Below, piece after piece: positions 1-9,011 of a DNA stretch of 64,000 nucleotides (position 1 is its first letter; each line of letters starts with the position of its first letter). This stretch comes from Campylobacteraceae bacterium (GTDB lineage: Bacteria; Campylobacterota; Campylobacteria; Campylobacterales; Sulfurovaceae), in NCBI GenBank assembly GCA_027065385.1, contig JAMOOP010000108.1:28628-92627 (forward strand), in the 5' to 3' direction. A model generated the notes under the pieces. It was not told the DNA's origin, ran no database searches, and worked only from the letters and a program-made list of their open reading frames with translations. The translations under genes were made by a program, and so were the position numbers.

Positions 1-1644
1 ACCTTTATTAACTGGTTGAATAAACTCTTTTGGAACAACCCCACCTTTAATTGCATCAACAAACTCATATCCACTACCAGCTTCCATTGGCTCAATTTTA
101 AGGAATACATGTCCATATTGTCCACGACCACCTGACTGTTTAGCATATTTATACTCTTGGTTAACAGCTGTTCTAATAGTCTCACGGTAAGCAACTTGTG
201 GAGCTCCAACTTCAGCTTCTACTTTAAATTCTCTTTTCATTCTATCAACAAGAATTTCTAAGTGAAGTTCACCCATTCCAGAGATAATAGTTTGACCTGA
301 CTCTTCATCAGTTGAAACTCTAAATGATGGGTCTTCTGCAGCTAGTTTACTTAAAGCAATACCCATTTTCTCTTGGTCAGCTTTTGTTTTTGGCTCAACT
401 GCAACAGAGATAACTGGGTCTGGGAAATCCATTCTTTCTAATACTACTTTATCAGAAGCATCGCAAAGAGTATCACCTGTAGTTGTATTTTTAAGACCAA
501 CAACAGCACCAATCTCTCCAGCATAAATCTCTTTTATCTCTTCTCTTTTAATTGCGTGCATTTTCATAATTCTACCAACTCTCTCTTTTTTATCTTTAGT
601 AGAGTTGTGAACATAAGAACCTGATTCAAGAGAACCACGATAAACACGAATAAATGTAAGTTGTCCTACAAATGGGTCAGTCATAATTTTAAATGCTAAA
701 GATGCAAATGCTCCATCATCAGTTGATTCAACTATAACCTCTTTAGTCTCATCGTCCATCATAGTACCCTTAATTGGTGGTGCTTCAACTGGAGATGGTA
801 AATATGCAACAACAGCGTCAAGTAGAGTTTGAACACCTTTGTTTTTAAATGCAGTACCTGGTAACATTGGAACAACATGCATACCAATAGTAGCTGATTT
901 AATTCCTTCCATAATCTCTTCAGTTGTTAGCTCTTCACCTTCAAGGAATTTCTCCATGATTTCATCATTACCATCAGCTTCAGCAATACCTTCAATCATT
1001 TTTTCACGGTACTCTTCTGCCATATCTTGAAGCTCTTCTCTAATATCTTGCTCATGGTAATTTGAACCCATAGCAGCATCAGCGTCCCACACAATCTCTT
1101 TCATTTTTACAAGGTCAACAACACCTTCAAAATTCTCTTCAGCACCAATTGGTAATTGAATAATTAGAGGATTACCTTTTAATCTATCAATAATTTGTCT
1201 TGCAACTTCAAAGAAATCTGCACCTGTTCTATCCATTTTATTAACAAAAACTAAAGATGGTACACCATATCTATTTCTTTGTCTCCATACTGTTTCAGAT
1301 TGAGGTTGAACTCCACCAACAGCACAAAAAACAGATACAGCACCATCAAGAACTCTCATACTTCTCTCAACTTCAATAGTAAAGTCAACATGGCCTGGGG
1401 TGTCTATAATATTAATCTGTTTACCTAACCATTCACAAGTAGTAGCTGCTGAAGTAATTGTAATACCTCTCTCTTTCTCTTGTTCCATCCAATCCATGGT
1501 TGCACCACCATCATGAACTTCACCAATTTTATGTTCAACACCTGTATAGAAAAGAATTCTTTCAGTTGTTGTTGTTTTTCCTGCATCAATATGTGCAGCA
1601 ATTCCAATATTTCTTACATCTTCGAGTTTGTGTGTTCTTGCCAT
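1..1644 (-). CDS. fusA: Elongation factor G (partial, C-terminus beyond window start)
   Basis: Reverse-complement reading from 1644 gives [35 protein letters not shown]...; G1 motif AHIDAGKT; upstream of rpsG/rpsL in the str operon order. Not in the ORF track, probably because it is truncated by the window edge. Confidence 0.97.
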   Translation of the reverse strand, partial: MARTHKLEDVRNIGIAAHIDAGKTTTTERILFYTGVEHKIGEVHDGGATMDWMEQEKERGITITSAATTCEWLGKQINIIDTPGHVDFTIEVERSMRVLDGAVSVFCAVGGVQPQSETVWRQRNRYGVPSLVFVNKMDRTGADFFEVARQIIDRLKGNPLIIQLPIGAEENFEGVVDLVKMKEIVWDADAAMGSNYHEQDIREELQDMAEEYREKMIEGIAEADGNDEIMEKFLEGEELTTEEIMEGIKSATIGMHVVPMLPGTAFKNKGVQTLLDAVVAYLPSPVEAPPIKGTMMDDETKEVIVESTDDGAFASLAFKIMTDPFVGQLTFIRVYRGSLESGSYVHNSTKDKKERVGRIMKMHAIKREEIKEIYAGEIGAVVGLKNTTTGDTLCDASDKVVLERMDFPDPVISVAVEPKTKADQEKMGIALSKLAAEDPSFRVSTDEESGQTIISGMGELHLEILVDRMKREFKVEAEVGAPQVAYRETIRTAVNQEYKYAKQSGGRGQYGHVFLKIEPMEAGSGYEFVDAIKGGVVPKEFIQPVNKG

Positions 1645-1655
1645 AACTTATTCCC

Positions 1656-2138
<483 letters not shown>

Positions 2139-2230
2139 TCAATCTAATATAGTGATTTACTCAATCTGTCTCCCCTAAGGATAAATGAGGCAAACTGGGT
2201 CTTTTTTTATTTCTATCTTTTAATTAAACT

Positions 2231-2602
2231 CTATTTTGGTCTTTTAGTACCATATTTAGAACGAGCAACAGTTCTACCATTAACTCCAGATGCGTCTAAT
2301 GCACCACGAACAATATGATATTTAACCCCTGGTAAATCTTTAATTCTACCACCACGAACAAGTACTATTGAGTGTTCTTGAAGGTTGTGACCCTCTCCAC
2401 CAATATATGAGATAACCTCAAATCCACTTGTTAATCTAACTTTAGCTACTTTTCTAAGAGCTGAGTTAGGTTTTTTTGGAGTAGTAGTATAAACTCTAGT
2501 ACAAACACCTCTTCTTTGAGGACAGCTAACTAATGCTGGTGATTTTGATTTTTTAATCACTTTTTTTCGTTCTTTACGAACTAATTGATTAATTGTAGGC
2601 AA
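2231..2602 (-). CDS. rpsL: 30S ribosomal protein S12
   Basis: [57 protein letters not shown]. Confidence 0.99.
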   Translation of the reverse strand: MPTINQLVRKERKKVIKKSKSPALVSCPQRRGVCTRVYTTTPKKPNSALRKVAKVRLTSGFEVISYIGGEGHNLQEHSIVLVRGGRIKDLPGVKYHIVRGALDASGVNGRTVARSKYGTKRPK

Positions 2603-2646
2603 TACAATTCCTTTCTTATGTTTTTTTTGAATTAAAATCTGAACTT

Positions 2647-2691
2647 GAAAGTCCCAAAAAAACGCTTCTCTTACGCTCTTTTGGGATTTTC
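2647..2691 (-). promoter_or_regulatory. Hairpin in rpsL 5' region
   Basis: 13-bp inverted repeat GAAAGTCCCAAAA (2647-2659) / TTTTGGGATTTTC (2679-2691), one G-U pair; lies upstream of rpsL with no minus-strand gene before it in the window. Confidence 0.5.
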
Positions 2692-2937
2692 AAAATATAA
2701 AAATGGTGCATATTATACCCAAATAGAATTTATCTTATATTATTTTTTAGAAATATAAGACAAATTTAAGTATATTGGATTTTTATCTCTCAAAATATAT
2801 AATTATATTTAATGAATGAGAGAATAAGTAACATATATACATATTTTAATCTAGTAAAAACTTTTTTATATTAAAACAGCTATACTCAAATTATATTTAA
2901 TATAATAAAAATAAATAAATATTTTGGAGTACAATAG

Positions 2938-3429
2938 ATGAGTTATAATGTATCAAAGGTAAATAAAGGTGAAGAGGTTCAATTTAAACAACCAGACCCA
3001 GCTTTTTATAAAGCTTTAGGTGGTGAAGAGGGAATGAAAGAGTTAATGTATGATTTTTATGATATTATTTATGAAAGTGATATAGCACACTTCTTTCCAC
3101 AAGATGAAGATGAGTTTCAAGAGGTAAAAGAGAAAAATACAAAATTCTTTATACAAATTTGTGGTGGTCCAAAAGTATATGAAAAAGAAGCTAAAGGTAT
3201 GAACTTAAATGAATATATGATAAGACTTCATGATGATTTCTCAATTACTGAAAAGTCTCGTTATGAGTGGTTAGGTTGTATGGAAGAGGCATTAAGAAAA
3301 GTTAATATTGACCAAAAACTAAAAGATGATTTTTGGGACTATTTAGAAAAATTCTCTAAATTAACAGTTAATAGTTTTGCTGATGGAAGTACCTATTATG
3401 CTGCGTATACACAAGCCTCTGAAAAATAA
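2938..3429 (+). CDS. Truncated hemoglobin-like protein
   Basis: FYKALGGEEGMKELMYDFYDIIYESDIAHFFP...FFIQICGGPKVYEKEAKGMNL...: globin-like pattern. Confidence 0.75.
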   Translation: MSYNVSKVNKGEEVQFKQPDPAFYKALGGEEGMKELMYDFYDIIYESDIAHFFPQDEDEFQEVKEKNTKFFIQICGGPKVYEKEAKGMNLNEYMIRLHDDFSITEKSRYEWLGCMEEALRKVNIDQKLKDDFWDYLEKFSKLTVNSFADGSTYYAAYTQASEK

Positions 3430-3440
3430 GAGGCTTTTAA
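3413..3440 (+). terminator. Rho-independent terminator overlapping the globin stop codon
   Basis: AAGCCTCT...AGAGGCTTTT. Confidence 0.7.
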
Positions 3441-4552
3441 CTTTTAAAGAGTTTTAAAAAAGCACGGATAATTCTTCTTCCTCTAGGTAGTATATAGCCT
3501 TTAAAATTTACTTTATATCTATATAATCTATTATTAAAGTAGTAATCTTGTTCTTCTTTTAACTCTTTTAGAGTCTGTTCTACTTCGCAAAACTTTTCTG
3601 TTTTTGGAGATATATATCTAGGGTAGAGTATAAGAGAGACTGCTACTAGCTCATCTAATGATATTTTTCTTGTTCTTCTTTTGCACTCTCTATAGTCTGT
3701 TGTAAGTCCCCAACCTGCATAAAATGGCATACCGTAAGTAAATACCTTTTTTTCACGAAGCAAGGCATCAAATCCTGCACCTGAAGTTAGAGTATGTACC
3801 TCATCACTAGCCTCTATTGTACTATCTATACTAATATTTGTAACTACTCTATTAACACATTTTTCTATAATATTTTTAGATACAGAGCCAATTCTATTGC
3901 CTGATAGTACATCTGGGTGAGGTTTGTAGATAATAAATGCTTTTGGATTTTTCTCTCTTACAATCTCTAATAAATCACTATTATTAAGTCCAAAAGCTCC
4001 ATATTTAATAGACATATCATCTTCAACTTGACCTGTAACTAATATTACTTTACTATATTTCTCTCTATCTATATCTAAATTGACATGCTCTAAATGGTTA
4101 TATTTAGAAAATTTTGAAGCTATTACCATCTCTCTTACTTTTTTTGCACGAGATATTAACTCTTTTGTAAATTTATGGTTTTGAAGTAAATACTCCAAAT
4201 CAGATACTCTTCTTGGGTCAAAATATACTCCTCTACTATCAATTCCTAAAGAGTAAGGTTTAGCAAATCCAGAACCTAGAGCTACTGAACGAATAAAAGC
4301 ATCTTCTATTCTATATATAATCATTTCTTTATCTTTAGCAAATTTCTGAACTTTTGGAAAATATTTTATTCCATATATAAATATATTAGAGCTACTATCT
4401 AAGCCTTTTTTAATGGCATCATCAAAATCTTTACAGATAAACTTTTTATTATTTGGTGCGTAAAAAAATGGCTCTATCTGCATCATTCTCCATGGTGAGA
4501 AGTTAAAAAAATATAGTTTTCCTTTATTTGAGGGGTATGTTATATTAGACAT
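3437..4552 (-). CDS. Capsule polysaccharide biosynthesis/export protein (KpsC/KpsS/LipB-like)
   Basis: FIIYKPHPDVLSGNR...VHTLTSGAGFDALLREKKVFTYGMPFYAGWGLT...: KpsC/LipB-type signature. Confidence 0.8.
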   Translation of the reverse strand: MSNITYPSNKGKLYFFNFSPWRMMQIEPFFYAPNNKKFICKDFDDAIKKGLDSSSNIFIYGIKYFPKVQKFAKDKEMIIYRIEDAFIRSVALGSGFAKPYSLGIDSRGVYFDPRRVSDLEYLLQNHKFTKELISRAKKVREMVIASKFSKYNHLEHVNLDIDREKYSKVILVTGQVEDDMSIKYGAFGLNNSDLLEIVREKNPKAFIIYKPHPDVLSGNRIGSVSKNIIEKCVNRVVTNISIDSTIEASDEVHTLTSGAGFDALLREKKVFTYGMPFYAGWGLTTDYRECKRRTRKISLDELVAVSLILYPRYISPKTEKFCEVEQTLKELKEEQDYYFNNRLYRYKVNFKGYILPRGRRIIRAFLKLFKS

Positions 4553-4580
4553 TTAATTATAAATCCTTTCTAAATTTTAT

Positions 4581-6674
4581 CTATTTTGGAACTATTAATG
4601 CTTTTTGTCTATTTTGATATGCTTTATATAAAATATAAGCTATTAAAATTAAAAATATAAAAAATAGAACTATAGGCATTAATATAGGTCTATTCCACTC
4701 TTCTATTTTTTCAAATCTAAGTTTAGGGTCAATTTTTCTATATTTTAAACTATTATTTGCCATAGCATTAGGATATATATTTGAGTACCACGAGTGGTGT
4801 AAAAATAGAGATTTAGGATTAATTCCCCAAACCCAGGGAGCATCTGTTTGTACTATTTTTATTATCTCTTCTATCTTTTTTAACCTTTTTGGGGAGTTTT
4901 TCATACTCTTTATCTCTTCAAATAGTTTATCAAATTTCGGATTTTGATAGTTTGAACTATTAATTCCTGCTCCATTGGTATCTACTACAGCATTGCCACC
5001 ATAAAGTAGAAATAAAAAGTTTTCAGGATCAGGATAGTCTGCATTCCAACCCCATGAGAATAGTTGAGCTTTTCCTTTTCTTATTTTATCTTGAAAACGA
5101 TTATAGTCAGTTGCACGAATTACAAGTTCAATGCCCAATTTTTCAAACTGTTTTCTTCTCCAATCCATTAATGCTCTATCATCTGGCCCTCTTGATGTTG
5201 TATCGTAATATAATACTAACTGTTTACCTGTTTTTTTAGAGATACCATTTGGATAACCAGCTTCGGCTAATAGTTTTTTTGCCTCTTCTATTGGTTTTCT
5301 AACTCTTTTTCCATTCATCCAATTATATACTATAAAATTTGTCCCCTCTTTTCCATCTTTATAACCAAAAATTCCTACAGGAATTGGAGATTGTGCAGGA
5401 ACTCCCCTTCCATTCATAAATATAGATATATACTCCTCTTCATTTTGAGCTATACTAATGGCTTGTCTTAATTTTTGTGCCTCTTTACTATATCCTCCAA
5501 CTACCTCATCTCTCATATTAAATGCCAAATAGAATATACTAGGAGAGATAGAGCCAACCATCTCTATTCCCTTTTTTTTCATCTCATCACTAAGTCCCAT
5601 ATCTCCAGAAGTTGATATAGATACAGCTTGGTCAAAAGCTTCTGAACTAACTCCTGATGCGTCATAATATCCTTGTAGAAACTTATTCCACAAAGGAATT
5701 GACTCTTTTTCAAGTGAATATACAACCTCTTTTATAAAAGGTAATCTTTCACCTCTGAAGTGCTCTTTATGAAAATTTGGATTGGCTTTTAGTATCATCT
5801 CTTGATTTGGATTATTTTTTGCTAAATAGTAAGCACCTGTTCCTACTGGATATGTATTTAAAGTTATATTCTTTTTTATTAACCCTTTTTGTTGATAAAA
5901 TAAATCAGCCTCCCAAGGAATTGGAGCAAAGAAGTTCATACTAAGCCAATATAGAAATTGAGGATATTTTCCTTTTATTAAAATAGAGAGTCTATTATTA
6001 TCTATAACTTTAATTCCCTCTATAGAGTAAGGACGCAAATCTAAAATCTCTTCTCCTTTTCTTCTCTCTTTAGCTATTTTAGTTATTTTTTTGGAAAACT
6101 CTTTTAAGCCTACTATATATTCAGCCATATTATCAAGTATTGGTGAATTATACTCTCTTACAGCCATTCTTTTAATACTATAGGCGTAATCTTTAGCTTT
6201 TAATCTTCTAGTTCCTTCTCTTTTAAAATCACTAATTGTAGATATATTTTCTAGTTCTTTATTATTTAAATCTCTATTCTCTTTTATAAAAGATGGGTGA
6301 TTTTGATACTTTATATCTTCTCTTAAATTTAATATATATTTAGAATATGTCACTTTGCTAGAGTTCTCTTCGACTTGATTACCATTACTATCTAAATATA
6401 TAATTTTTGGCATATTTTTTAGTGTAAGTGGTTCTAAAATATAAGGTCGTTTTAGATAATTATACTGAAGAGGTGGTTCATATATTTGAGATATAATCTC
6501 CCACTCATTGGAGCTATATGATACAACAGGGTCAAGATGTTTAGGAGACAAAGAAAAAGATGAATATAGCACCTCTTTTTTATTATCTATATTAGAATGA
6601 GGAGAGTTCCATATATCTCCATATAAATTATTTATTATTAGTAATAGAAGTAAAGTTTTAATAAAAGATTGCAT
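4581..6674 (-). CDS. ABC transporter substrate-binding protein, family 5 (oligopeptide type), with C-terminal TM anchor
   Basis: N-terminal hydrophobic signal; YPVGTGAYYL, LLAEAGYPNGISKKTGKQLVLYY, FSWGWNADYPDPENFLFLLYG; C-terminal hydrophobic helix PILMPIVLFFIFLILIAYILY. Confidence 0.85.
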   Translation of the reverse strand: MQSFIKTLLLLLIINNLYGDIWNSPHSNIDNKKEVLYSSFSLSPKHLDPVVSYSSNEWEIISQIYEPPLQYNYLKRPYILEPLTLKNMPKIIYLDSNGNQVEENSSKVTYSKYILNLREDIKYQNHPSFIKENRDLNNKELENISTISDFKREGTRRLKAKDYAYSIKRMAVREYNSPILDNMAEYIVGLKEFSKKITKIAKERRKGEEILDLRPYSIEGIKVIDNNRLSILIKGKYPQFLYWLSMNFFAPIPWEADLFYQQKGLIKKNITLNTYPVGTGAYYLAKNNPNQEMILKANPNFHKEHFRGERLPFIKEVVYSLEKESIPLWNKFLQGYYDASGVSSEAFDQAVSISTSGDMGLSDEMKKKGIEMVGSISPSIFYLAFNMRDEVVGGYSKEAQKLRQAISIAQNEEEYISIFMNGRGVPAQSPIPVGIFGYKDGKEGTNFIVYNWMNGKRVRKPIEEAKKLLAEAGYPNGISKKTGKQLVLYYDTTSRGPDDRALMDWRRKQFEKLGIELVIRATDYNRFQDKIRKGKAQLFSWGWNADYPDPENFLFLLYGGNAVVDTNGAGINSSNYQNPKFDKLFEEIKSMKNSPKRLKKIEEIIKIVQTDAPWVWGINPKSLFLHHSWYSNIYPNAMANNSLKYRKIDPKLRFEKIEEWNRPILMPIVLFFIFLILIAYILYKAYQNRQKALIVPK

Positions 6675-6934
6675 TTCTTATTATATCCATTATTTATTGA
6701 AAATATACGATTTTTCTCTAAAAAATAAACACAAGAGAACATTTAAAATTAATATCAAACTATATAGAATATAGATGAAAAGATATATTTATAAAAATTA
6801 TAATTATAAATTATTGTTATGTGTGTAATTGTCAATTATTTATCTAAATATTAAACTTTTTGCTATTTTTAATTTTCATTTAAATCTATTCTACCTATAA
6901 TAAAATATAAAAATCAATTTAACAAAGGAAAGCT

Positions 6935-8404
6935 ATGGCAAAAGTAGTAATAATGGGTGGTGGTGTATCTGGACATACAGCAGCATCATTTTTAAAAAAA
7001 TGGCTAGGAAAAAAACATGAAGTAATTGTAATTACTCCTAACTCACAATGGAACTGGATACCATCAAATATCTGGGTAGGTGTTGGTGAGATGAGTAAAG
7101 AAGAGGTTGTATTCCCTTTAGCACCAGTTTATGCAAAAGCTGGAATTGATTATAGACAAGCAAAAGCTGTCTCTATTCACCCTGAAGGTAAAGATGGTGA
7201 TGATACTCCATTTATTACTATTGAATATACAGGACAAGAGAAAGCTGGTCAACAAGATGAAATAGCTTATGATTATCTTATTAATGCAACTGGACCAAAA
7301 CTTAATTTTGATGCAACTCCAGGTCTAGGAAATGGTCAAGGGCAAATGGGAGAACATACAGTATCAGTTTGTACAGCAGACCATGCAATTCATGCAAATC
7401 ATGAGCTTGAAAAATGTATTGAAAAAATGAAATCTGGTGAAAGACAAAGATTTCTTATAGGTACAGGACATGGTATGTGTACTTGTCAAGGTGCTGCATT
7501 TGAGTATATTTTCAATATTGAACATAAACTTAAAGAGGTTGGTGTAAGAGATATGGCTGATATTACATTTATCTCTAATGAGTCTTTCCTTGGTGACTTT
7601 GGTATGGGTGGTATTCACTTTAATATGGGTGGATTTGCAACTTCAAGTAAAGTATTTGCAGAATCACTATATGCTGAAAGAGGTATGGATTGGATTATTG
7701 GGTGTCATGTAAATAAAGTTGAAGCTGGAAAAGTACACTATGAACTTCTTGATGGAAGTATGGGTGAAAAAGAGTTTGATTTTGCAATGCTTATTCCACC
7801 ATTTGCAGGAGTTGGACTAAAAGCTTATGCAAAAGATGGTTCAGATATTACAGATACTATTATTGCTCCAAATGGATTTATGAAAGTTGATGCAAACTAT
7901 AATGCTGGAAGTTATGAAAACTGGAAAGCTAGTGACTGGCCAAGTACTCTTCAAAATCCAATATATAAAAATATGTTTGCTATAGGTATTGCTTTTGCAC
8001 CACCACACACAATTTCTAAACCAATGAGTTCACCAAATGGTACGCCTATTAACCCTACACCTCCAAGAACTGGAATGCCTAGTGCAATGATGGGTAAAGC
8101 AGTAGCTCAAAGTATTGTTGATATGATTAATGGAGCAGATGCACCAACTCATACAGCAAATATGTCTGAAATGGGTGCAGCGTGTGTTGCTTCGGCTGGA
8201 AAAGGTCTATTTAGTGGAACAGCTGCAGCTATGACTGTTTATCCAATTGTACCTGACTTTGAAAAATATCCAGGTGTTGGTAGAGATATGAATGGAACTA
8301 CAGGTGAACTTGGACTTGCAGCACACTGGGTTAAACATATTTTACATCACCTATTCTTGTGGAAAGCAAAACTTAGACCAGGCTGGACTTTAATTCCAGA
8401 ATAA
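6935..8404 (+). CDS. FAD-dependent pyridine-nucleotide-disulfide oxidoreductase, sulfide:quinone oxidoreductase-like
   Basis: MAKVVIMGGGVSGHTAASFLKKWLG (Rossmann GxGxxG); WNWIPSNIWVGVGEM SQR-like segment; adjacent to psr operon. Confidence 0.8.
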   Translation: MAKVVIMGGGVSGHTAASFLKKWLGKKHEVIVITPNSQWNWIPSNIWVGVGEMSKEEVVFPLAPVYAKAGIDYRQAKAVSIHPEGKDGDDTPFITIEYTGQEKAGQQDEIAYDYLINATGPKLNFDATPGLGNGQGQMGEHTVSVCTADHAIHANHELEKCIEKMKSGERQRFLIGTGHGMCTCQGAAFEYIFNIEHKLKEVGVRDMADITFISNESFLGDFGMGGIHFNMGGFATSSKVFAESLYAERGMDWIIGCHVNKVEAGKVHYELLDGSMGEKEFDFAMLIPPFAGVGLKAYAKDGSDITDTIIAPNGFMKVDANYNAGSYENWKASDWPSTLQNPIYKNMFAIGIAFAPPHTISKPMSSPNGTPINPTPPRTGMPSAMMGKAVAQSIVDMINGADAPTHTANMSEMGAACVASAGKGLFSGTAAAMTVYPIVPDFEKYPGVGRDMNGTTGELGLAAHWVKHILHHLFLWKAKLRPGWTLIPE

Positions 8405-8417
8405 GAATATGTTAGAT

Positions 8418-8447
8418 GGTTACTCCTTGTGAGTAACCCTTTTTATA
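8418..8447 (+). terminator. Rho-independent terminator
   Basis: GGTTACTC CTTGT GAGTAACC CTTTTT. Confidence 0.8.
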
Positions 8448-8480
8448 ATCAATCAATAAAAATAATAAAGGAAATTAAAC

Positions 8481-8648
8481 ATGGCAACAGAGCATATTAA
8501 ACATATTAAACCATATAGCCCACAATTTGGAACTATGATACCAATGGGAACACAAAAATTTTTAAGAACTTGTATAATATATCAGCTATATAGATTTATA
8601 GCAATTAATATTAGAATGACTATTCTTATTTTAAAATCACACCACTAA
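8481..8648 (+). CDS. Small (55 aa) basic protein, unknown function, absent from ORF track
   Basis: ATG preceded by AAAGGAAATTAAAC; MATEHIKHIKPYSPQFGTMIPMGTQKFLRTCIIYQLYRFIAINIRMTILILKSHH*; followed by strong terminator. Confidence 0.55.
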   Translation: MATEHIKHIKPYSPQFGTMIPMGTQKFLRTCIIYQLYRFIAINIRMTILILKSHH

Positions 8649-8677
8649 GAGATTATACCTTAGTACTACCTTCTTAA

Positions 8678-8703
8678 AATGATACCCAATCTTGGGTATC
8701 ATT
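8678..8703 (+). terminator. Terminator hairpin after small ORF
   Basis: AATGATACCCAA TC TTGGGTATCATT perfect 12-bp inverted repeat. Confidence 0.7.
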
Positions 8704-8959
8704 AAAAATTCTTTCACAATTTCTAAAGCTAGGAGCTTTACATTAAATTTAGGTAAACCCGAATTAATATTATATATAAAATAAATTGATAATTATCTTT
8801 ATTTAAAGTTATACTGATAAATACAATTTAATATCTACTGTTACTATTGCTTTTAAAATAAGTAACATTTATACGAAAATTCTTTTTTTCTTATACCTTT
8901 TGATAAAAATCAAGCTTTTCTATAAGGGTATCTTCTATACTATATAACATAGCCTTATA

Positions 8960-8980
8960 TTAGGAGTAAATTACTCCTAA
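8960..8980. promoter_or_regulatory. Palindrome upstream of psrA-like gene
   Basis: TTAGGAGTAA A TTACTCCTAA, 10-bp arms, about 30 bp upstream of the ATG. Confidence 0.45.
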
Positions 8981-9011
8981 TTAAACTATAAAAATTAGAG
9001 GAGGATAGCCT

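Noticed and set aside
4581-6674. Orphan substrate-binding protein as a novel system
   Set aside because: Extended family-5 SBPs with C-terminal anchors and no adjacent permease genes are not unusual; nothing further supports novelty.
7364-7618. Antisense ORF in the SQR-like gene
   Set aside because: Fully within a well-supported CDS; no RBS or recognizable motif. Same logic for 22013..22201, 23643..23882, 28220..28516, 15726..16022, 16060..16242, 47596..47811.
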